DNA from: Lonicera japonica
Taxonomy: Eukaryota; Streptophyta; Magnoliopsida; Dipsacales; Caprifoliaceae
DNA: 64,000 nucleotides
Reading direction: 5' to 3'
Assembly: GCA_021464415.1 (NCBI GenBank)
Contig: CM038466.1
Location: 50,405,356 to 50,469,355 of the forward strand
Part shown: in pieces, positions 56,162 to 64,000 of the stretch
How the letters are laid out: each line of letters opens with the position of its first letter
How positions within the stretch are numbered: position 1 is the first letter of the stretch
Notes under the pieces: model-generated
Databases searched by the model: none
What the model was told of the DNA's origin: nothing
What the model saw: only the letters and a program-made list of their open reading frames with translations
Position numbers and translations under genes: made by a program

Positions 56162-57419
56162 CTATTCTTGTGGCTCTTGAGGGTCTTGTGGCCATTGACC
56201 CCAACCTTTATCAACTTGATACGGGTTCCAAACCGAAAAGACATGCTCCGGATGGTAGCGAAGAAAGGCTTCTTCATGAGCTCTTTGACGATCTTCAATG
56301 CGATTAAAACTGTTCGTCATGTTAGTTGAGAGAGCTTGAACTTGACCCGATAAGCCTTGAATTGCTTGAAGCAAGGCGGCATTTGAGGATTGGCTACGGC
56401 CTTGAGAGGTAGTGGGTTCAAGGAGTTCGGAACTGTCTCCTCCTACTTCTTATTCTTCTTCTTCTTCACCCACGTCTTCGGATGAGCCATCACTTTCATC
56501 ACCACTTGCATCTCTATCTCTAGGATCATTAGGAGTCCATTGTCCATAAACCAAGTTGTATTTCATTAACCGAATCACCTTGGCGCTATATGCCTCCTCA
56601 CCAGTGGGAATGATAACATCGACCTCGTCCTCGAGTCGGATATTGTAGAATTTGAACAGTTGAGTGAGGGCCATTCCATAGACCAACCCTTGCCTTTTTC
56701 AATTGGTGATCTCAAGGAGATGATGGAACATTAGACTAGCATAATCCAACCTATGTCCCATGACAATTGCCCATACCAAAAATAGTTCCAAGGCATTGAG
56801 TGAAGCACGGCTACCACGCCTTGGGATAATCGAATACCCTAGGATTGAATGTATGAGACAAGCATCGAGTTTGAGCATTGCGGCTTTGATTTCTCCTTGC
56901 ATATTACGAAATCTACGTTTAAGTAAAATTCCTTTGGCCGCTTCCCTATTAAAGCCTAGAAGATCCCTAAAATTGGATGGAACTTCCGTTACATTATTAA
57001 CGGGGAATCCGAATATTTTGGCTAATTCAGCTTTGTTAAAACTAATTCGTTGCCCATTCAAAAGTGTAACAAGACGGGCCTTGTTAGGACGTCCATTGTC
57101 ATGAACCGGATGATGTAGGTTAGCATAGAATAGCCGTATGAGCCGAGGGTACACATTTTCACTAATATTCAAAAAGTTTATAGTCCCTTGATTTTGAAAC
57201 AATCCAGCAACATTCAAACCATTGGAAGCGAATAATTGAAAGTTGAATTGTTTACCTTCGACGATAGCCTGTGTCGAATAGTCGTTGTTGAAATTTGCTT
57301 CGGCTTGGTTTGAGATGAACAAAGGCGGTAGTGGTGCTTAAGGTGGTTGTGCTGATAATGAACCCACTTGTGGTACACTCTTTCGTGGGCGACGTGAGCG
57401 AGATGGTTGAGACGTTTCG
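56162..57419 (-). pseudogene. E2 additional 3' ORF (plant transposon-protein type)
   Basis: One minus-strand frame of about 420 codons in the position where Sireviruses carry an envelope-like or additional ORF. Its central part (RLIRLFYANLHHP, GQRISFNKAELAKIFGFP, HSILGYSIIPRRGSR) resembles the 'putative plant transposon protein' domain found in several plant retroelements. An acidic Glu-rich tail and a possible helical C terminus (LLQAIQGLSGQVQALSTNM) follow. Three in-frame stops (near 57338, 56699 and 56450) break it. I see no clear signal peptide or membrane segment, so an envelope role is not supported. Function unknown. Confidence 0.65.
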
Positions 57420-58163
57420 ATGAAAATTGGTGAAAGAAGTAGATTTTGAAAAATTAGGGTTCTTAGGGAATTTGAAGATTTTGGGGTGAAAATATGTGTG
57501 ATTTAAGGGAATATTTAGGAAATTGGTTAAATGGAATAGCGGGATGAGTTTTGGTAAAGAGATTTGGTGTTTGGTAGAGATTTTTGGTTGAGGAATGTAT
57601 AATAGTGGCTAGGGTTAGGATTTGAGAGAGAAGGAGATGGGTTTGAGAGATTTGAGATGAAATAGATGAGATTTGGGGTTGATTTGATGTTGGAAGTGGA
57701 AGAAAAATGGAGTTTTGATGAGGAAAATAGAGAATGGATGATTGTTCTTGAGGTATGGAAGGGTTGAGGTGTGATATATCTCGAAATAGAGAAGAGAGAA
57801 ATGAATAGGAAAATAGGGGAAATAGAAAAAATAGAGTAACTGTTGTCCTGCACTGCTCAGTCGACTGATGGAAAACCTTCAGTCGACTGATGATGCCTCA
57901 GTCGACTGATGGTCCTAGATCAGTCGACTGATCACCCAATCTGCCCTGACTTTCTTGTTTTGAGCATTGTAAGTCCCTAAACACCTAGAAATAGTAACTT
58001 TACAGCATTTGAGCTACAAAAATGATATTAGTACATCAAATAACATGTAATGGAAGTACCAAGTATAAAAATGCTTAATTCATATTAAGCCAAATGATTT
58101 ACACAATATTGTATGCTTTAGAGACAAGCATTAAGGATCAATATACATGAAAATTTTGGTCAA
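57420..58163 (-). other. E2 spacer between pol and additional ORF
   Basis: Low-complexity Ser/Phe-type frames only. Four further copies of CAGTCGACTG lie at 57858, 57880, 57899 and 57921. Confidence 0.6.
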
Positions 58164-61100
58164 CTAGATATCACATGCTCTAGTCATACCAATTTCACGT
58201 CGAATAGTGCTAAAACGATCATCGGGAAGTGGTTTAGTGAAAATATCCGCAAGTTGCGATTCGGTGCCAACGAATTCAATATCAACATCACCTTTTTGCA
58301 CATGATCACGAATAAAATGATATCTTATCTCAATGTGCTTAGTACGTGAGTGTTGTATGGGGTTCTTAGTCAAACTAATAGCACTTGTGTTGTCACATTT
58401 AATGGGAATGTAGCTAAGACTTAATTCGAAGTCTTCTAGTTGTTATTTAATGTATAAAGTTTGAGCACAACAACTTTCGGCCGCCACATATTCGGCTTCG
58501 GCCGTTGAAAGGGCCACCGAGTTTTGTTTCTTGCTTGACCAAGATACTAGTGCGTGTCCTAGGAAATGACAAGTGCCACTAGTGCTTTTCCTATCGATTT
58601 TGCAACCGGCAAAATCCGCATCGGAATAACTAATCAAGTCAAATAAGTTCTCTCTTGAGTACCACAAACCTAAGGAACTAGTACCGGAAAGATAACGAAA
58701 AATCCGTTTAACGGCAAGTAAATGTGACTCTTTAGGATCCGCTTGGAATCGTGCACAAAGACATACACTAAACATAATATCCGGCTTAGAGGCCGTCAAA
58801 TATAATAAACTACCGATCATACCTCGATATTTCTTGATGTCGACACTTTTACCTATTTCATCTTTGTCAAGCTTCAATGTTGAACTCATAGGAGTGCTCA
58901 TGGATTTGGCACCTTCCATGTCAAATTTCTTCAATAGCTCCTTCACATACTTCTCTTGATTGATGAAGATGCCTTCTTTGCATTGATTCACTTGTAATCC
59001 AAGGAAGTAATTCATTTCTCCCATCATGCTCATTTCGAATTCTTTTTGCATACATGAGGAAAAGTCCTTGCAAAGATTTTCGTTAGTAGAACCAAATATA
59101 ATATCATCAACATAGATTTGTACAAGTAGCATGTCATTGTCATGATTTTTGATAAATAAGGTAGTATCAATTTTACCTCTAACAAAACCATTGTTAATCA
59201 AAAATGAGCTAAGTCTATCATACCATGCTCTAGGTGCTTGTTTTAAACCATATAATGTTTTTGATAATTAAAACACATAATCCGGATAAACATGATTTTC
59301 AAAACCGGGAGGTTGTTTTACATAAACTTTCTCATCAATAAAACCATTCAAGAAAGCACTTTTCACATCCATTTGATATAATTTGAAATTCTTAAAACAC
59401 GAATAAGCAAGTAGCATGCGAATGGCTTCTAAACGAGCTACGGGTGCATATGTTTCTTCATAATCAATGCCATCCTCTTGATTGTATCCTTGGGCAACAA
59501 GTCTAGCTTTATTTCTAACAATTACACCACTTTCATCCTTTTTGTTACGAAATACCCATTTAGTACCTATAATAGTATGATCACTAGGTTTGGGAACAAG
59601 TGTCCACACTTTGTTTCTCTCAAATTGATTGAGCTCTTCTTGCATAGCCATCATCCAAGATTCATCTTGTTCGGCTTCAATAATATTTTTAGGCTCATAT
59701 TGAGAAACAAATGCCACATTATTGCATACATTTCTTAAGAAAGATCTAGTCATAACTTTACTAGATGACTCTCAAAGAATTTGATCAATAGGGTGGTTGG
59801 ACACAAATTTCAAACTCCTAGATAAATCATTTGAGTCTTGCTCGGTTTTGTTTTCTAACTCCTTAGGAGGAGCTTGAGCACTCGATGGTTCTTCCTTAGA
59901 TATATCATTAATTTGAATATCCGAAATCTTTTGGATAATTTCAACATCATCATCGGAATATACTTTGGGTGAGAAAGGATTTGACTCATCAAACACAACA
60001 TGCATAGATTCTTGGATTACCAAACTTTTCTTGTTATAAACTCTATATGCTTTACTATTGGTGGCATACCCAAGAAAAATTCCTTCATCGGATTTAGCAT
60101 CAAATTTACCCAAGTGATCACGATCATTCAAAATAAAACATTTGCAACCAAAAACCTTAAAATATGCAATATTTGGTTTCTTATTATTCCATAACTCATA
60201 AGGTGTCTTATCTAACTTTTTACGAATAATAGTACGATTAATCACATAGCATGCGGTGTTAACGGCTTCAGCCCATAAATACTCCAGTAAAGAATGTTCA
60301 TTAAGCATAGTCCTAGACATTTCTTGAAGAAATCTATTTTTCCTCTCAACAACACCATTTTGTTGAGGAGTTCTAGGTGCCAAAAAATTATGATCAATAC
60401 CATGCTCATCACAAAAGTTCTCAATATCAACATTGTCAAATTCTCTACCTCTATCACTACGAACATGCACAATAGAGCCACCTTTTTCATTTTGAACTTT
60501 TCTACAAAATTTAGCAAAGACATGTGGAGTTTCATTTTTGTGGGTGAGAAAGAACACCCAAATGAGTCTAGTGTAATCATCAACAATAACAAGAGTATAC
60601 AATTTGCCACCTAGACTAGCAACCGAAATAGGACCAAACAAATCAAGATGCAACATATCAAGTGGTGTAGATGTAGTAATATCTCTTTTTGACTTGAAAG
60701 AGGATTTGCGTTGTTTACCGAGTTGACATGCATCACAAATTTTATCTTTAACAAATTTGGTTTTAGGTAATCCTTTAACAAGCTCTTTCTTGGACAAAGC
60801 ATGAATTAAATCCATATTAGCATGTCCTGGTCTCCTATGCCACAACCAAGATACATCATTTATAGCGGATAAGCATTTAACATTTTGTTGAGATAAATCA
60901 TCAAGCTCAAGAGTATACACATTGTTAGTTCTATATGCAACAAATAGAATGGAATCATCACTAACATTTTTAACAATGCAACGATCGGATTTAAAAATAA
61001 CTTCATAGCCCTTATCACATAATTGACTAATGCTAAGTAAATTATGCTTCAAACCATCAACTAATAGAACATTATCAATGCAAGTAGAATGCCTACCAAC

Positions 61101-61265
61101 CTTACCTATACCGATGATTTTGTCCTTGGCGTTGTCCTCGAAAGTCACATTCCTTCCTCGCTTGGGAATTAGACTTAAGAAGTTGTTCTTGTCTCCCGTC
61201 ATGTGTTTTGAGCAACCACTATCCAAGAACCACTTGGTTTTGCTACCCTTGGCTTTCAAGCACAC
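58164..61265 (-). pseudogene. E2 pol (protease, integrase, RT, RNase H) with stops
   Basis: Protease WFLDSGCSKHMTG and integrase (HHCC finger with HRRPGH, where E1 has HRRLGH; CDACQLGKQ; core residues in DLFGPIS, SDRGREFDN and PQQNGVVERKN) lie in the 497-codon frame 59772-61265. RT starts in 59268-59753 ([23 protein letters not shown]) and continues in 58443-59201 with catalytic QIYVDDIIFGST; RNase H follows (STAEAEYVAAESCC, then 58164-58373). Stops at 59772, about 59265 and about 58443 interrupt the same frame. Except for these the protein is well conserved, so the loss is recent. Confidence 0.9.
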
Positions 61266-63016
61266 CTACACCATGACTTTAAGTAACTTCTCCTTTGGTG
61301 CCCAAAATGTGTTGGGTCTTTTGGGTTAGCAAACATAATGGTTCTTTTTGGAACCCAAGCAAGCTTCCTCTTAGGGAAACCTTCATTTCTATAGAAACAA
61401 TGATCCACATAATGAGTATTTCTACCACAATATGAGCAAAGATGAGTGGGATTATGAGGTGTATATGTTTTAAAAAAGTTTTTGTAATCCTTTTGGTTGT
61501 CAATTTGATTATAACTCAATCCGGCTTTGTCAAATACACACCTTTGCATTCCTAATAGTTTATCCAAATTATCCCTACCATTGGTGAATTTGGCTAAGCT
61601 ATTGGTTAGATCATCCACTTGATCTTTTAATTTGACATTTTCTACTACAAGTGAGTTTGGAATTTCCTTTTCCTTTCCTTTCTTCAAAGTGTTGATTTCA
61701 TTTTTCAAAACCATGTTTTCTTTTTCAAAAATTTCACACTTGTTAGAAATTATCAAATTCTCATTTTTGAGGCTTGCAAACTTCTTAGAAAGATTTTCAA
61801 ATTTGCTATGCAATTCCTCAAACATTTCATATAACTCATCATAGTTATTTTCATCATGAGCATCATCATTTATAGAAACATTATCATCACTAAATGAATC
61901 ATAAATAGAGTCTACCTCATCGTCTCTTGCCATAAGGCAAAGATTTGCCGTCTCCTCGTCGCTAGAGTCGGCATCGGACTCACCTTCTTCGGAATCAATC
62001 CAAGTCCCCTTGAGGGCATGCCTTACTTGTTTAAAGGCTTTATCTCTTTTATCTCTTCTCTCCTTTCTTCTAACCGGGCAATTGGTTTTGAAGTGTCCCG
62101 GTTCATGGCAATGGAAACATTTCTTGACTTCTTCGTTTTCAACTCTTGGTTGAATTGATCGATCATTGTTCCTCTTTGATGAAGAACCAAAGTTGTTTCC
62201 TTTTCCTTGAAACTTCTTCTTCTTGGCTAGAAATTTCATGAAGTTTCTAGAGAGGAGAGCCATGTCATCGTCACCGCCCATTGACTCTTCATCATCCTCT
62301 CGTTGACTTGCCTTGAGAGCAAGAGTCTTCTTGGCTTTTGAATCAACTTCTTGTTCTCTCTCCAATTCCTTCTCGTGGGTTTTAAGTGAGCCCAATAGTT
62401 CGTCCATGCTTAACGTTTTGAGATTCTTGGCTTCTTGAATAGCCGTTACTTTGGGTCTCCACTTCTTGGGAAGAGTCCTAAGAATCTTTCGAATCTTGTC
62501 TTCATTGGAATAAACCTTTCCAAGGAGATCTAGAGCATTAGTAATAATGGAGAACCTACTATACATAGAAGCAAGTGATTCATTAGGCTCCATTTTGAAA
62601 AGCTCATAATCATGAATAAGCATATCAATATTATCATCCTTGACTTGTGAGGTTCCTTCATGAGCAACCTCTAATTTGTCCCATATTTCTTTTGCGGTTT
62701 TACAACTAGAAATTTTGTTGTATTCATCCATAGTTAATGCACAATGTAGAGAGTTTAAGGCTTTAGCATTAAATTGGATTTTTTTAATATCATTCTCATC
62801 ATAATCGGAAATTAATTTAGGAGTAACATTACCCCTTTCATCGGTTTTGGTAATCTCATAGGGTCCAATGAGTGTAACCCTCCATTGTTCAAAATCACTA
62901 GCTTGAAGAAAAGTACACATGCGATTTTTCCAATAGTTATAATTTTTGCCATCAAATAGAGGAGGCCTAGTGGTTGAAGAACCTTCGTTAAATCCGGTTC
63001 CTTGATAGATAGACAT
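61256..63016 (-). CDS. E2 gag
   Basis: The start is taken at MSIYQGTGFN (63016), which E1 also shares; an upstream ATG at 63058 would add 14 residues. About 586 residues: an N-terminal UBN2-type Gag domain (LFDGKNYNYWKNRM; CALTMDEYNKISSCKTAKEIWDKL), a zinc knuckle CFHCHEPGHFKTNC, an acidic stretch, a long coiled coil (KFENLSKKFASLKNENLIIS), and a second CCHC motif CSYCGRNTHYVDHC. Gag forms the particle and binds element RNA. Compared with E1, one base is missing near 61318, so the last ~20 residues are out of the normal frame before a stop at 61256. Confidence 0.88.
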   Translation of the reverse strand: MSIYQGTGFNEGSSTTRPPLFDGKNYNYWKNRMCTFLQASDFEQWRVTLIGPYEITKTDERGNVTPKLISDYDENDIKKIQFNAKALNSLHCALTMDEYNKISSCKTAKEIWDKLEVAHEGTSQVKDDNIDMLIHDYELFKMEPNESLASMYSRFSIITNALDLLGKVYSNEDKIRKILRTLPKKWRPKVTAIQEAKNLKTLSMDELLGSLKTHEKELEREQEVDSKAKKTLALKASQREDDEESMGGDDDMALLSRNFMKFLAKKKKFQGKGNNFGSSSKRNNDRSIQPRVENEEVKKCFHCHEPGHFKTNCPVRRKERRDKRDKAFKQVRHALKGTWIDSEEGESDADSSDEETANLCLMARDDEVDSIYDSFSDDNVSINDDAHDENNYDELYEMFEELHSKFENLSKKFASLKNENLIISNKCEIFEKENMVLKNEINTLKKGKEKEIPNSLVVENVKLKDQVDDLTNSLAKFTNGRDNLDKLLGMQRCVFDKAGLSYNQIDNQKDYKNFFKTYTPHNPTHLCSYCGRNTHYVDHCFYRNEGFPKRKLAWVPKRTIMFANPKDPTHFGHQRRSYLKSWCRCA

Positions 63017-63058
63017 GATCGTAAACTCTAAGATTGTAAAATCAAAACAAGAGTACAA

Positions 63059-63070
63059 CCTCTGATACCA
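63059..63070 (-). other. Primer binding site of E2
   Basis: The complement of cctctgatacca reads TGGTATCAGAGG, next to the 5' LTR and typical of tRNA-Met priming. Confidence 0.85.
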
Positions 63071-63072
63071 AT

Positions 63073-64000
63073 TGTAGGTCGAAAAATACCCTAGAGGGGG
63101 GGTGAATAGGGTTTTTAAAACTTAATGGGATTTTTAAAATCAATTTAAAAATATTTGATGTCTATATCAATCAACCAAACAATAAGCAAAGATAAATCCA
63201 ATCACAAGGTGCAAATAACACAATAAAAGTTCAAGAGATAGAAAGATTAAACCGATCAAAGTCAAAGACTTTTTGTCGACACGGTTCGGCTTGTTAGCCC
63301 CTACTCCGCGCTCGGTTAGTACCCCGAGAAATTCCACTATAACCGATCTCCTTCCGGGTGAAGATTAAACCTCTACAAGTATATATTTCTCACACACTCT
63401 TACAAGTATTGGAATTCTCTCAATACTCACACAAGAATACTCTCTTGCTATCTTAAGGGATAAACCTCTCTTAATGTTTGAAAGAAATGATTTGGTGACT
63501 AACACCAATGTACAATAGCTCTATAGTGTATGAAGATTAAAACTTAGGCTCACACTAAGAGATATCTAATTTGATCAATAAAGTATAGGTCAAAATAAAG
63601 ATGATTGATCAAAGGAAAATGTTCTTGAATCTTTGAATATTGAGTGTAGATGAATATAATAGTGTAAGAATGATTCAAGAGTGTTTAAATAAGTCTTAGA
63701 GGGTGTATATATAGTCTAAGACAACATATGGACGTTTGGAGGGAATTGGTAAAAGTTTGGTACCAAAAATGGTAAAAAATCAGAACTCCAATGGCTAGTT
63801 TCTGGGCCATCAGTCGACTGAGTGGCCATCAGTCGACTGATGGTCTTTTCTGGTCTGCTGCCAGTTTGACCAAAAATCCAATTTTTCATACTTTTGCAAA
63901 TTAGCTCAAAAATCAATTTTGAAGGAAGGGGATACTTAAATATGAATATCTAAGACTTCTATAACGAAAAGAGCTCCGAAATGAGTTTGTTTAATATTTA
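63073..64000 (-). repeat. 5' LTR of E2 (partial, window edge)
   Basis: Matches 54372 onward with scattered differences. It carries two CAGTCGACTG palindromes (63811, 63830) where the 3' LTR has four. LTR differences show that E2 is older than the chromovirus and the LOB-carrying element. Confidence 0.9.

Larger units (their letters stand above)
54372..64000 (-). mobile_element. Sirevirus-like Ty1/copia element E2 (partial)
   Basis: A minus-strand element; its 5' LTR runs off the right edge. It has a 1419-bp 3' LTR, several C-rich polypurine-type tracts, an extra ORF between pol and the 3' LTR, pol, a large gag with coiled coil and two zinc knuckles, and a tRNA-Met-type PBS. Long LTRs, large gag, repeated PPTs and an additional 3' ORF are known Sirevirus traits. 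Pol and the extra ORF carry stops, so this copy is not autonomous now. The left flank is caatg (54367-54371); the right TSD is outside the window. Confidence 0.85.

Noticed and set aside
57527..57853. 108-residue ORF rich in Ser, Ile and Phe
   Set aside because: Low-complexity frame in purine-rich non-coding DNA of E2; no homology expected and no start context.

Overview
The window is nuclear DNA from a flowering plant, most likely a eudicot. The evidence is AT-rich intergenic DNA, intronless plant-type mTERF genes, a LOB-domain-like reading frame, a decayed plastid ycf2 fragment, a Cassandra TRIM with a 5S-rRNA-like LTR, a chromovirus, Sirevirus-like copia elements, plant LINEs, and hAT, Mutator and Tourist-like DNA elements. 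No tRNA, CRISPR or prokaryotic operon structure was seen. Species cannot be named from sequence alone.

The backbone is a repeated unit: an mTERF gene, then a decayed LINE remnant, then AT-rich tail sequence. Four units are present. Unit A runs from about 5520 to 14340 (mTERF 7194-8300). Unit B runs from about 14340 to 25980 (mTERF 14609-21378, split by a retrotransposon). Unit C runs from about 26840 to 33720 (mTERF 27098-28192). Unit D runs from 43855 past the right edge (mTERF 46206-47312). A, C and D encode apparently complete proteins of 364-368 residues. Because the units are paralogous, each later insertion can be checked against an empty site in a sister unit. I used this to fix the ends and target-site duplications (TSDs) of many elements.

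Layout: 426-4214 is a non-autonomous LTR element with LTRs that look identical. It has no pol genes and carries a LOB-domain-like ORF with a 129-bp coding tandem repeat. 4268-5335 is a foldback element with long inverted repeats. 5520-14340 is unit A, with MITEs and one hAT element. 14340-25980 is unit B, with a 5.6-kb chromovirus inside its mTERF gene, two hAT elements and a ycf2 fragment. 26840-33720 is unit C, with a Tourist-like MITE and a 5'-truncated copia element. 33720-37130 is AT-rich DNA with a complete Cassandra TRIM and a 56-bp minisatellite. 37134-43854 is a decayed minus-strand copia element (called E1 here). 43855-54371 is unit D, with a Mutator-like MITE holding a nested palindrome array and a LINE inserted into the older LINE. 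54372-64000 is a minus-strand Sirevirus-like copia element (E2), cut by the window edge.

The only likely host genes are the mTERF copies, which probably act in organelle gene expression; the LOB-like ORF rides inside a mobile element. The points most worth follow-up are the LOB-carrying LTR element, the gene-conversion pattern among the mTERF copies, stop codons shared at identical positions in the two copia elements, and the palindrome array in the Mutator-like element.
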